Translations under genes and position numbers: made by a program
In this document: positions 46,561 through 58,800 of the stretch, piece after piece
Position numbering within the stretch: position 1 is the stretch's first letter
Layout: each line of letters starts with the position of its first letter
Notes under the pieces: model-generated
Told to the model about the DNA's origin: nothing
Seen by the model: only the letters and a program-made list of their open reading frames with translations
The model's database searches: none
From: Massospora cicadina
Lineage: Eukaryota; Entomophthoromycota; Entomophthoromycetes; Entomophthorales; Entomophthoraceae
Length of the DNA: 64,000 nucleotides
NCBI GenBank assembly: GCA_022478985.1
Contig: JAKSZP010014448.1
Location: 186,001-250,000 of the forward strand
Direction: 5' to 3'

Positions 46561-48475
46561 CCAGTTTGGGGAAAAAATAAAAAGATAGACCGCTGAACCA
46601 AAACAAGGTCAAATCCCATGGAAAAAAGAAGAAAAAAAAATAAAGATTGATAAAAGATAAGGGAAAAATTATTATAAACCTCATAGAAAAAATTGATATA
46701 TTTTTATAATTTTTATTTTTATTGATTATCCTCAATATGAAGATGATTCCGCCTATGTTGCCTCTTGGGGAGGGAGGATGGATCGCAGTAGGAATGAATA
46801 GCCTGTCAAATTTGATGTGAGATTGGATGCTAGCGAGGGCTAGGCCTACATGAGACCAAGTTCTTTGAGTGGACGCAGATCTTTGCAAGCAAGCGACTAG
46901 GGGAAGGGAAATTGAAATGTCATAAGAAGCCAATCGTGAAACACTGGAGTGGGGAGGAAAGCAACAGTATAGAAAGAGGCAGTTTGCAAATAACACTGAG
47001 TAATCCTGATATGGTACCAGAGCCAGAATATTAGTCTTGAGCACCTGACAACAGGCTTTATCAAGAACACCGGACATATGGGCTGGCAGCAAACAAGGGA
47101 TGCTTGATGGGGGTTGCCAAATCATGCCCCTACTTAAGCCATCAGCGGAAGATACTGATGGGAAGCTCTAGAGATGATATAGTCATGCAGGGAGCAATTG
47201 GAATCCTGCAAGTGATGACTATGGGCTTCTCAGAAGCTGAAGCTGAAGGAATGGTGAAACCTGGGAGAGGCTGGAAGCTTCATGGACCAACTTCAAAGAT
47301 CTTGACTGGCAAAGTGAAAAGCATAAGCGGCGATATCCTGGTCTAAGATTTTTTTAAGATTGGAGGGATTCAGCACTAAAGATAAAGCCTCAGTGACTTG
47401 GGCCCACTAATTTGGCGTAGGGGAGCTCAAAATGAATACTGTTTTTCAATGGTGAGTTTGGTAGCCAAGACAGCAGGTTTGTAGTATTGACTGAGTTAAA
47501 AGAGGAACTCAGGGAGCAAGTATGACCCAGAAAGAAAGGGGTGATCAAGAGCAAAAGGTTTAATCTCAGGAGCATCCACAATGATGTTTGGCACTTATGC
47601 AAAAAGAGCTGAATCCAGGAGAGTTTTGAAATCCAACTCTGGAATCGATTACAGAGGAATAATTGGCCAAGAGATGTTCAAAATGATTGCAAGCCTGGTT
47701 TTGGAGGAATCGGTTACCATTTCCAGTAATTCGATGGAAGGACTAGCCGCTGGTGTCAGACTAGGCGTATGAGTCCTGGAAGGACCATAGAAGAGGTTTC
47801 ATCGTGCATACCAACTCATCTGCTGGAAGAGCCAAAGATGTTGATCAGACAAACTGTTTAGAAGCTGTTGATACCGTGACTAGAATTTGACATATGAGCT
47901 GGACAAGAGGGGGGATGTCAGAATTATATGGAAGTCAACATTATGCACTTTACAATCTCATTAAGCTCCAATTTTGGAGAAATTAATCTCAAAATTAATG
48001 GGATAAGCTCTCCAAAGAAGAAATTAAGAATGACATGAGCCAAGAGATTATGAGAGAAATAACAAGGGCGAACATAAATAAGTATTCTTAATTGGGTTAT
48101 GAAATAAACATCGATGGAAATAGTCTCTTATCTTGGATGAGGAGAAAATCAGGAATTTGATGAAGCCAGACCAAGAATCCTGAATATGACAGTGGGTCAT
48201 ATGCCCTGATGGGGGAAAACTGGATCCCAGGACTAATATCGTCACAAGTGAATTGGTAAGCCTGGCACAACAGTAGATCATGAGGACTGTTCTCTGAGCA
48301 GGCAAAAGCGAGGAGGAAGAGGAAGAGAGCCACATGCTGAAGGTCGTCCCAAGCAGCGTTGAGTATTGATGATCATACTCTGTTTGAGTCAATGAAGTAT
48401 TTGTCCAAGTGTTCAAAGCAGTGTTCTCATGCCCTGGTCCTTTTCTCGCTGGAAATCTAGGCAAGAGGGGGGATG
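46561..48475 (+). other. Element H 3' region beyond pol, with ORF remnants
   Basis: Between the integrase C-terminus and the 3' LTR lie about 1.9 kb, much longer than a simple 3' untranslated segment. Two plus-strand frames (47104-47346 and 47581-47772) encode fragments such as VMTMGFSEAEAEGMVKPGRGW and GIDYRGIIGQEMFKMIASLVLEES. I recognise no domain. It may be a former accessory ORF, an antisense ORF, or a captured sequence. A stretch of A/T runs at 46610-46740 separates it from pol. Confidence 0.5.
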
Positions 48476-49625
48476 TGTTAGGATTTTTGCCCATATTCCC
48501 AGCCTTCTAGATTACCAGGAATTGCTAGGGGATAATTCCCTAATGCGAAGTGAATTAGAAATTGGTGGACCCTAATTTTGGAGTAACTATGTTTGGGGGA
48601 TTTTGGGATATTCGCCTGGTTGTATCTGTAAGGGATTGATCTGGATAAATGCTTAAGATCTTATCAGGTGGAGTTGCTGATGAAATAGTGGCATCTGATA
48701 GTGATTAACTATCATGTATACTGATTGGGATTGGTCAAGTTTTATCACCAACTGATTTGTAATGTAAGTAGCAAGTTGTGAGGTGAGTGATGCCGCCTGC
48801 AACTAGAGAAGCAATCAGTAGATTCATGACCTTCCTTAATGGGTAATAATTCACATCACCTAAGCAGGTCGTTAGCCAAATATGGTTAGTTCGCTTGGAT
48901 GAGAGGTAAACGTTAGGGACACGTTTTCCAACTCATTCCGTTTAGGTCTCAAGGATGTCCAATGACAGAATCCTAGCCAGGATGGGGAAGACCATTGCTT
49001 CCAGGATGAGGTTGGGTGATTCAATGGTAACAGCTGCCATTTCATCAAAGAGGTGGCAACTGAGGGTTAGATGAATGAATCCCCACTATGAATTCCCTAG
49101 AAATCACTCAAATAAAATGCAGTTAGATAATACTACAGATATACAGTTCTATAGTTTTTCATCCAGTATATAGTTTAAGAGTAAACTATTATCAGCTTTT
49201 AATTGTTCTATTCTTCTCAAGGATATTATTGCTGTGTGCAATAATTGGGAGACTATTAAGGAATAGAGTAAAGATCTGAGTGGGGATTTATAGAATAAGG
49301 AGAAACAACCAGGGTTTGCTGCAGACTGTGTGTTGGACCAAAGAGACTGTCACTAGGGAATCTCAGAGAAGGTTGGGTTGGGCAGAATGAGGGAATGAAT
49401 CCCTATATCAAGACATCACAAGTATTTTGAGAGGAAATAGTGGCCGAGCGTTTGGCCAAGATCTAGGAATTCCACTCAACTACGGATAATAATTGTCATA
49501 CTATTATCAACTTATAATATCATATACTATACAATGTAGAAAAAGTGCACAAGAACTGAACCTGTGCAGTAATAAGTTTATAGGGGTTATATGCAAATAG
49601 TAACCAGAACCAATAAATTTTTACA
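48476..49625 (+). repeat. Element H 3' LTR
   Basis: 1150 bp from TGTTAGGATTTTTGCCC to TTTTTACA. It aligns with 40089-41239 over its full length. Confidence 0.93.
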
Positions 49626-49630
49626 GCTTG

Positions 49631-51589
49631 TATTAAGCAAAAACAACTCAGAGCACCATAGACTGACTAATATCGTCCAGCATGGCCTCCCAATAATATT
49701 TTTTTGAGATGCAAGTACATCTTCTATAGCCATCCGTCGCCACTAAGTGGTGTCCTTCCATAACTAGTACAATCCATTTTGTTTGGATTTACTTAAGTAG
49801 CTTTTTCTCCTGTACTGGTTACTTTAGATGTCCATCTTAAACTACATCACTCTAAATAGCTTTTTAGTATCTACTTTACTGTATCTTCCTCTTCTTTCCA
49901 TTACTCATTGAGGTTTCCTATAAGCTTGTATATCCTATCACTTTCGTGAGCTTGTAAATGGAAGATGGGCAACTGCAACAAGCCATCTGCTTTCAAGAGC
50001 TTCTCTCCTGCCCAATACAAAATTTTAGAGATTGTAGCCTTGCAACTGAACAGCCCATCTTTCTAGCCTTCTATATGAATCCTAAATTTTTATCAACCAT
50101 CTTAGAGAGGTGTGATTCAAAAAAAAACTTGAATTGTACTCCGTAAACGTAAGTTTGGAAGTGGCGTAATACTCTTAACCAGTAGGCACTATTACTTTAA
50201 CCCATGTAGTTGCACTCTTCTCTGAGTAATATCTCTGAGTAAAATATTAAGTGCACTACTTCTTCTTCATTTAAATCAGATAAAATTACGCCCAAATCTA
50301 GGTTGCTGGTGTCCATATAAACATATAAGTTCATCAAATTATCTAGATATATCAGAAATAGGCTCCCATTAGCTTATGTTTTAGTTGATTAAAGGAATCT
50401 TCTTACTATTGTTTCCATCTAAACAGAACTCATTTGTTGAGTATGTGCATGAGCAGCTTGGCAATGCCTTCAAAGTTTGGCATATATTTGTGGTAGCCAA
50501 CATGACTAATAACACTTGGTCATCTCTCATGCAAATGAGGGGACTCATTTTGACAAAGAATTTAACCTTCCCTTGCTGTAACTTGATTCCACTATAATTC
50601 ACTCCATGACTTTAGGACTCCACCTGGCTCTTCAAAAACAATCACTTGCTTCTATTAAGCTTGAGGTTGTTATCTCTTAACCAGGTAAAAACCTCCTTCA
50701 GGTCTTCCAGGTGATTCTAGAGCGTCTTGCTTGACAGTGTGGTATTGTCCAAATAAATAATAGCACTTGAAATCTTCAGATCTCCAAAAATTGATCTTTT
50801 ATGCTTTGGATTGTCCTGGGGCATTTAACAAGCCCTGTGGCATATGTGTTAGCTTGAACAGGCCCTGACTGGTGATAAGCGCACACTTCTCCTGGTCTTC
50901 TGGTAACAGTTCCAGCTGCCAACACCCACTTTCCAAGATCATGGCTAGGAAGCAGCGTAATCCTCCAAGCCGTTTCAATGGCTTTTTAAGAGCAGTATGG
51001 ATAAGAATATTTCTTTGACATTTTTTTCAATTTTGGTAGTCCATGACTATGCGGTGATTCCTATCCTTCTTTCTGACCATAAGTAGGGACGACACCCAGG
51101 TATTCTTGGAAGGGAGTACCAAGCCAGATCAGTAGTGTCTATAAATCCATCAAGATGACTTCCTCTTTATTCTTAGAATGGCGGTACAGCTGAATTGAAA
51201 GGAAATGGAGCTCCCAGTTTCAATCCTGTTATTCTTCCTTACTAGATCCATAATTGTAGGTCTGCTGCTGAAAATATCTGTATATTAATCAAAGAGTTCA
51301 TTTTAGTTCATGTTCTTCCTGTGTGGTCATCTCAGAAGCCCAGTCTCTTTAACGCCGGCAATAGTTTGAATTGAAGCATCAGTGTAGTGATAAATCTTCA
51401 CTTTAGCAATGTTTTAACAGTTATTAATCTTAACAATGTACTTGCCTATGTTTCTAAGAGGACTATGACATTACTTGTCAGGTAGAAATGTAGAATCCTA
51501 GAATTGATCTAAGTTCTAAATATCTTAATCCTTTTGACAGTAAAATTTAATCATTATCTGCTCATGTAAGATACCAGAGTATTGGGCAT
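49631..51589 (-). pseudogene. Element L, middle part: RT, RNase H and integrase zinc domain
   Basis: Minus-strand reading from the right: a pre-RT linker near 51240-51290, then RT motifs NTWVSSLLMVRKKDRNHRIV (about 51010-51100), QLELLPEDQEKCALITSQGL (about 50860-50925) and MPQGLLNAPG. The catalytic box is IIYLDN, with Asn (codon at 50744-50746) in place of the second Asp. Part of RNase H should lie at 49900-50600 but is too broken to name motifs. At 49640-49760 the frame reads a HHL...KKYYWEAMLDDI segment, the integrase zinc-binding region, and continues after element H into the core at 40083. RT style is closest to H, including the same YLDN change. Confidence 0.7.
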
Positions 51590-51594
51590 GGTAA

Positions 51595-52320
51595 GAAGAA
51601 TACTAACCAATTTTACCCCATGAGATAATCAACCCCTAGACCTGAAAAGAGGTTAAAAATTTCTATTGATTAACTATATAGAAAATTAATAAAATAAGCT
51701 CAACTTGATAATAGAATAATTTCATCAGATTGACTTGAGGCCAAAATATACTAAGATGAAATCCTGAGTAGCTAAAGCAAAGGATCTTAAAAAAGTCAGG
51801 TAACCACTACATTAGGTGACATATAGGCCGTACATTATGACAGGCTCGCAAAAGGGTAAGAATTAAAATTTTTAATGATCAACCTAATTGATTATAAGTC
51901 TTACCCAATTTTTGTTCATTTAAAACCTTTATACCTATCAAAAATATGCTACAAAGCATTTTTAGATATGAATGAATTGCCTGACCAAGAGCCTCCCATC
52001 CAGATCTCCCAGTCCATAAATTCATTAAATTTATCCTTGTTGGGGTTTATATTATCTTATAAAACGTACGCAAACCTCTATATTATACTATTATAAAGTT
52101 ACGTCATTTTAACTATATCACTATGAAGTATCTTGGCTTCAATAAGTCAATTTGCCAATCTTATCATAGGAAGGATACTCTAGATGACGGGACCTATGTG
52201 TGACTTGTGACCCTCAAAAGTAAGTTTGATGCTTATTGTGAGTCTTAGACTTTTACAAAGTATTGACTGTCAGGCTTCTTGGAAACAGCTCAATTGAGCC
52301 ACAAAAAAGGAAGCCTTACA
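51595..52320 (+). repeat. Element I 5' LTR
   Basis: About 726 bp, ending GCCTTACA. The right boundary is clear from loss of similarity to the other copy. The left boundary is placed at the target-duplication candidate and could be up to 26 bp farther right. Confidence 0.7.
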
Positions 52321-53062
52321 TGCTCATGCTCAATGCAGGAAGCTCAGACATTGCTTAAAAATACCTGGATCTAATTGATTGCTCTATAGAAGATAAACTA
52401 ATTGATAGTGTAACCTTTTTGGGTGCACAACAGTAACGATGAAAAAGATGACCAAATGGGAAGTCTGCCCTTGGTTGAATTTGAATAAGTAAAAGAAATT
52501 TAATGAAGATCCCAGAATCTCGATAAATAACTTGGATTTCCAATGAAAGGGTTTGAAACTTAGCTTGAGGAATCATAAACCCAGTAAAAAGAGCCAGCTG
52601 CGAAATGGCACTTGCCGTGGATAGGACTCTCATTAATTTTCATTAATCCAGTGCTCTCCCTAAAACATATAGCTTGAGTGTGAATCTATCCAAATATAAT
52701 GCGATTTGTACACCCAGTACTTTACTATAATGTGCCTCTATTAGGAGTCCATAATGAGGAAATTCATCATATTAATACTCAAGGACTCACAGAAGGCCTC
52801 CAAACATGTATAATTTGGCATTTCAAAGTATATAGCGTCCACTGACTGACTGAAGTGAATCTTACATATACCATTCAACTCCATAAATAAATTGGTACCA
52901 TTGATTCTGAAGTCATCAAGTATGTGGATATACCTATGCTACTCCTCAGAAAGGATATTACAGATTCTGATGTAAGGTCTCAGAAAATACTTGAAGATTT
53001 TGCCCAAGAGCTTTGGTGACAAGATGCCGAAGACCATGGTGAAATGGTGGCCAATAATTTTA
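52321..53062 (+). other. Element I leader, no clear coding
   Basis: Between the 5' LTR and the SINE there are only short broken frames. A 92-codon minus-strand frame (52355-52633) is not in the element's sense. Scattered plus-strand phrases around 52860-53040 may be early gag, but I cannot place them. Confidence 0.35.
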
Positions 53063-53078
53063 ATAGCTGTTGTAATGA

Positions 53079-53363
53079 TTTTTAAATTTTATTCAAGGTG
53101 GGCCGACCTGGAGATGATACTGCACCGATGAGGGGAAGTGAAGAAAATGGGAAAGGAGGACAAAACCTGGAAATTCTCCATGCGCAGCATATGATAGGCC
53201 AGGAACTCCATGGACTGCCTTTGCTATTCACTATCTCAGTTTGGGGTATTGGTGCGCAAAACCAACACAGTCATAATCGTCCCCTACCCAAAGTTCACCA
53301 CTGGGATTGAACTTGGGGAGGCAGCGGTAGAAGTCCCTATTCTACCATTGGGGTATCCTCCCC
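53079..53363 (-). mobile_element. tRNA-derived SINE, copy 2
   Basis: The 285-bp element is flanked by a perfect 15-bp duplication, TAGCTGTTGTAATGA, at 53064-53078 and 53364-53378. On the minus strand it starts GGGGAGGATACCCCAATGG (A box, 53345-53355) with B box AAGTTCAATCCC (53303-53314), and ends in an A/T-rich tail. It matches copy 1 at 22487-22775 over its length, including GGACGATTATGACTGTGTTGG and GGAGTTCCTGGCCTATCATAT. It is inserted in the gag leader of element I. Confidence 0.88.
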
Positions 53364-54364
53364 TAGCTGTTGTAATGAAGAGTAATAAGAAAGTTCCTTG
53401 AGTCTTTACTAGAGCTCTCTTTATATGCAAATAGATGAGCTTGAAGCCCAACAAATCTCAAAGGCTCAGTCATTATCTAAAAACCTCACTGCTTTAGTGC
53501 CCAAGTTGAGAAGATCTGATATCCCATGCAACTCATGTGGCTACCCATTCAATTTCAAAGTGACAAAACAATTTAAATAATAATATGAGAAGAAAATCAC
53601 CTAGTCAAGATGACTTTAACAAGATATATATCACCTCAATGAAGCTGATCAATGCTAGAACACTCTTACAGAAGAGTTATAATAAAAATATGGACAAGCC
53701 TACTCAAAGCGGTGAATGAAAAGAGATGAAGGAGAATTAGAACTGATGCATTGGAGTATTAGAAGTCAAGAATAAGCTCATATGAACTTAACACTAATTT
53801 GCTTATAAAAAAATCCATGATCTGAATATCCGCGTTAAGAGCTTAGAAAATGATAAAGACACTCTTAAAAGACATAACACTTTTGGATATCACACCAAGG
53901 CTTACTATAGAGATTTGGATCAACATCCTAAACTTTCATGTTTACATGAACTTATAGAGGGGACCAACAGCAGGGACAAGGCTGGGCGGCAGGAGGTCCA
54001 GAAGGTGAAACTTCAGGCCCTTTCTGATCTAAAACAAACCTTGGATCAATGCTGGGTACAGGAAAGGGTCGCCCAGGTTGATACAAATAATGTGCCTAAA
54101 TCCCAGCCCCCTGTTTCAGCCCTAGATTTAAAACAAACAAGTTTCAAGTCTAACGAGAATGAAACAAATTTGCTTACTGGGGAACGGGGTTCAAAACCCA
54201 TTTCATTTATAAGTTTATGAGCTTGGGTCAGATTCAACTTCAGTCATTACTAGGTAAAAATGATTTAAAAGTATATGACCCTTTCAGATGGAAGCGTGCG
54301 CCTATTGGTACACCAAGGCTTGGGACCACTTCTGACAATCTAAAATTTCCCTGAGATAACTTAA

Positions 54365-54581
54365 CCCTTTGCACTCCGCTGTCCCCTCTCAGGGGACATC
54401 ATAATTCTAACATATCACTTGGATGTCCCCTCTCAGGGGACATTAAAGTTTACTTAAAAAGTTGTGCTGGAATAAGTTAATTCCCTGTAATCACTAAACT
54501 TTAATGTCCCCTGAGAGGGGACATCCAAGTGATATATAGAATTACTATGTCCCCTGAGAGGGGACAGCGAATTGCAAAGGG
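54365..54581. mobile_element. piggyBac-like MITE made of repeated 19-bp palindromes
   Basis: The 217-bp element begins CCCTTTGCACTCCGC and ends with its inverted copy, between TTAA at 54361-54364 and TTAA at 54582-54585. The inverted arms are about 88 bases with few mismatches, leaving a loop of about 40. Inside each arm the palindrome TGTCCCCTCTCAGGGGACA occurs twice, giving four copies (starting 54380, 54424, 54504 and 54549). A CCCTTTGCACTC-type end with a TTAA target is typical of piggyBac-related elements. There is no ORF, so it must be mobilised in trans. Confidence 0.85.
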
Positions 54582-54689
54582 TTAAGTATCTTTGCTCAAG
54601 ACCAACATTTTTCGTTGGTCATCTTCCTCAATAAACCCTACCGTTATTTTACATTTTACATATGTTGACTTAGGCGCAACTGTACAAAG

Positions 54690-54890
54690 ACCTCTTCAGG
54701 GAGGTTTTGAGACATGTGAGCTGGTTTATTTTGTTTAAAATTATCAAAGCTTTAGGTGCACCGCTGATCATACCAGGTTCCCTCCAAATCCAGACACCAG
54801 GGCACTCTACCACTGTGCCAAACTTGTCTAGTAACAGCCCTCTGGGGCACGGCCACGTTTTGCTGATGATCTGACTCATTATTACTCTTA
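54690..54890 (-). other. Sequence with a Pol III A-box-like motif
   Basis: On the minus strand near 54808-54825, TGGCACAGTGGTAGAG is a strong match to a tRNA D-arm and A box. No convincing B box follows at the usual distance and no target duplication was found. It may be a damaged SINE head of another family. Confidence 0.3.
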
Positions 54891-55899
54891 CCATGCTAAC
54901 AACCTCGCAAAAAGCCTCTTTAGCTCAAGCACCCTCTAATAGGCTATTATTATACAATGACGATTACTAGTTCCCTTGCGTTGGTCTTGTGCACCAAGCA
55001 CCATCACGCTGGGTTTTGGAGAGTTATAGACACTCTCTTGACACTAATCATCTATAAGACCAAATTTGACGACTCTCTTGACAAGTTTATGTAGCGAAAC
55101 ACATAAAAAATTACTAAATCAGAAGTTTCAAGGGTACATTCTGCCACAGTATTGGAGGCTAAACCTTTACCCTACATTCAAGGACAAGTTAACACCTAGA
55201 GAAGGGAGTATCACATCTTTCCTCTAAGTCTATGAAGCTGCGAAGGAAGGTGTGATCGATATCAAAAGGTTAAGCATATTTTGTCTTTCTCAAGCTGTAT
55301 GGCTCAGAAGGTACGGTGCCTCATATGGAAAACCTGTATACTTGGAGTGAAGTGAATGAAGCGCTTATCAAAGAATTTTTGGGTAAATATTAATCATAAA
55401 GAATAAGCCTTCATGAGGATTGCGCTAAGCCAAAATGAATCACATTCTGATTTTGCGGATTAATTCTATATTGAGGCTCAAATGCTGATGACCTCAAAGA
55501 TGCTTACACTGGATGATGCCATAGCTGCCATTGTTGTTGGTTCACATAGTAATCCTGACTTAGCTATGCACGTCAAATCAGTCATATGAAGCTTCAACTG
55601 TGTCTTTGACATTAAATAAGCCCTGCTTGATGTGGTTTATATACAAAAGCTATAGATCTCCCAAAAGGCTTCCAAAAAAACAGAGTGTATAACGTAGAGG
55701 AAGTAAGCCTAGTAAGATGGATAAGCTCAAGTTTATCTACTGCAAGAAGATTAAACACACTGTAGATGAGTGCTTTATGAAATAACCTGCTCTTGCAAAA
55801 CATGAAAAAGGGTGGTTGACATAGTGTCATTATCTTTAAAGTGACCAGAATATTGTACATGAAAGCAAAAAATTAACAATCTCTCATCTTGTGTTCATT

Positions 55900-58800
55900 A
55901 AAAACAAATCTAGCAACAACTCTGAAGGGAGTTATGAAGACAAAGGTTATAAAAAGTTTAGTACACCAATTGATATTGTTATTCCATATCAGTTGAATTC
56001 AAAAAATATTTTAATGCCATCCTGGCTCTAGAAAAAACTTACCTAAGTCATGTTATCAGGTTTCCAATAATAACTGTTATGGTCAATGTTGCTAATCAGT
56101 ACCTTGCTCTAATAATCTGACTCATCTCAAGCATGCACAGTCTGATGGATATTAAGATGAAATATCCTGAGACTTCTTGGAAGCTCAATGCAACGTTTCG
56201 CCTTAAAGATCTTTTAGATATATTAATAAAGGTTGGAGAAACATTATTAAAGTAGAAGTGGTGAAACAGGAAGGTCAAGTAGTGGATAGCTTGGATAAGA
56301 GATCCCAAATTAATTAAATCTCATCCTTTTTATCAAGAAAATTTAAACCTCGCCCAAGACCTTGAGTACACCCAGGAGTATAGCACTGCAGATATAAACA
56401 ATACCAAGGCGATAGGTGCATATTCTTCCTTGCCAATTCAAGTTATCAAATTAAATTTCTCAACTCCTGCAGTTGCCTTGGACAATATTAAGTAATATAA
56501 ACTTATTGGGATGCACTTTATGATTGAATATGAAGGAGTTAAAAATCTGAAATAATGTTATTTATCACTCCTCAGTTTTGACGTTCCCCTTGTGCAAGAT
56601 CTAGAAAATTCAGCAAGAAGAAATACTCCTGTCTGGTCAAGTACCCTTGTTGAATTTTTGACAGGACCTAAATTTTAAGGTAATTTGATAGGGGAAATAA
56701 TATTAGTTGATGCTAATTTATTATGTTTCATATCAAAATTTCAGTAATTATGGTCCAAAAATATCCTAAGTATATCTGAAACTTAGGATCCGCGGCCTAG
56801 CTATTTCATTTAATAGTAATTGAATATGATGAAATGGGCCTGGGGGCTTTGTTGGTTAAGTCAGACTTAATAATAGCTGACTTAATGAACTGTGCTTGTG
56901 GTTTTGTTGGTCTATGTCAAAAGTAGATTTAAATGTTGATTGAGTTTTTGATTGGATTAATTACTAATTAGTGGTATGAATCGCCTTGGTATGTGCTACC
57001 AATTGCTTAAGAGATTTGATGGTTCAGCTATTTGCTGATGTGTCAGAAATGCTGTCTTGAGATGTTTACGAGTTTGACACCAACTCTGAGGCCATGTGAG
57101 ATACCCCACAGCAGAAAGGATTTTAGACCCTCAAACAAACTTATTATGTGTTCCTCTGGCTAAGTGCCACTGAGAAATGAGGCGTCATGGGTAAGATGTG
57201 ATTAACATCTAAACCTATATAATATCTCCAAGTAGATCTAATAAACACAATCATTTATCACTACAAGTTAATTGATTAATATATAAGCTTTTTGCATTTA
57301 GTACTTTTTCATTGTATTAAGTTAAGTAATTACTTGGGATCAGAAGGATCAGAGACGCAAGCTATTGTCCAAGTAACCAACAGAAGAATAAAGCTTCAAA
57401 GTGTCCTTTCCAATGAGTTTATATCTTGAATATTGTCACCGTCTGGTCTATTATCTTTATACAATAGGCGCTCAAAATTCTGATTTATCCCAAAAAGAAC
57501 TAGCCCATCTGAAGTAGTTCAAAACTTTAAAAAACCCTGTTTCCGCTTTGCCTTTATGATATTATACTTCTGGAAGATGTATGAAAAAGCTTCTTGCCTC
57601 AGTAAATGATGCAGATGGCCTACCATTATATGCTACCAAGGGGGTAAAAAGTAAACAAGGAGAACTGAGAGTGGTTTATACCAACATAACACTGAAGGTA
57701 CCCTAAACTTATTGACACATTTCACTAGTGTTGAGGGAGTTAGTGGAATTAAACCATGAGTTTTATCAGGAGTCCTCAACCCATCTTTTCACAGTCTATT
57801 AACTACTAATTAAAAAATGACTAATCAGGATATCTTAGTCAAGAAACATAAAAGATTGGTAAGGGCTAATTAATTCCCATGATGAGTTTGATAAAGTACA
57901 TTTTATTGAACTCACCTTGATTTTGGCTACCCTCTCTAATAAGCTAATTTTAAACGTGCCTCAATTTGAAATATCTGATAAGTAAATTTAGGAGGAACTT
58001 CAGGAAGTTCATTTATTACTTGAAGATTATCATGTTTCTTCCACGTCAGATGTTGACTATGGTCACATGAAGAACTGGACACATAGTATTGATGTAGGAT
58101 ACCAACTACAATACAATCAAAGCCATTTAGAAAGTCAAAGATTGAGGTGTAATACATGATGATTGAGCTCAAAAAACTATTCTAATTCAGCCTACTTGTG
58201 TTCTCTCAGAGATCCATGGTCTTCACTGTTACTCATAAAGAAAAAATATGGTGGTCAAAGAATAGTGATGGATTAAAAAAGCTAAATAGCCTCACAAAGA
58301 GGGATAGTTATCTAATCACACAAATTGACGATGCTTTGGCTTAACTCTAAAACTCAAATTTCTTCTCTGCAATGGACCTCGCTAATGGCTATAGGCAGAT
58401 GGATTTATTACTGGAGGACCAAGAAAAAAGCACGTTCATATGCACAGAATAATTATTTTAACCTACCTGGCCTCACAAGGATTATGCAACGCACCTGACA
58501 TATTTCAGCAAGCAATGGATCATACCATGCAAGATCACAAACTGAGCTGAGTGAACGTTTACCTAGATGACATAAAGGTGTTTTTAAAACCTTTAAAGAT
58601 CTTCTTGATCACTTCAGGTCATATTTTCAATGACTACAAGAGAACTACATCAAACTAAAGCATTTATAATGTACTTTCTTCCAACAGAATTGGAGTTAGG
58701 ACATGCCATATTGGGAGAAGGAACTAAACCCTTGTAAAATACAAAGCGATTATCTAAATACCTGAGCTGAAGAACCCATAGAGAAATACAGGTATCCTAG

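Larger units (their letters stand above)
40089..49625 (+). mobile_element. Element H: full-length Ty3/gypsy retrotransposon inside L
   Basis: This 9537-bp element has LTRs at 40089-41239 and 48476-49625 and a perfect GCTTG duplication at 40084-40088 and 49626-49630. A polypurine run GCAAGAGGGGGGA precedes the 3' LTR. ATTGGTGCTCAC follows the 5' LTR as the likely primer-binding site, as in D. The first LTR starts TT where the second starts TG. Order: gag, protease, RT, RNase H, integrase, then about 1.9 kb of extra 3' sequence. When H is removed, element L's zinc-binding and catalytic integrase segments become adjacent, which confirms the insertion. Confidence 0.93.
53400..55830 (+). pseudogene. 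Element I gag, decayed
   Basis: N-terminal helical fragments at 53426-53580 (MQIDELEAQQISKAQSLSK) and 53790-54220 (LSCLHELIEGTNSRDKAGRQ) precede capsid-like sequence. The latter, at 55180-55390, reads FKDKLTPREGSITSFL and later TWSEVNEALIKEFLGKY, matching D at 29497 onward and 29685 onward. A frame at 55720-55790 (KFIYCKKIKHTVDECF) is probably the zinc knuckle with the first Cys-X2-Cys disrupted. The gag is further split by the MITE at 54365-54581. There is no clear collagen-like tract here. Confidence 0.6.

Noticed and set aside
40089..49625. Tandem duplication of the 40.1-41.2 kb and 48.5-49.6 kb blocks
   Set aside because: The repeats have LTR ends, flank a gag-pol body and are bounded by a GCTTG duplication, so they are LTRs and not a segmental duplication.
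54690..54890. A complete tRNA gene on the minus strand
   Set aside because: Only the A-box side matches; there is no T-arm or B box at the proper distance and no acceptor stem pairing.
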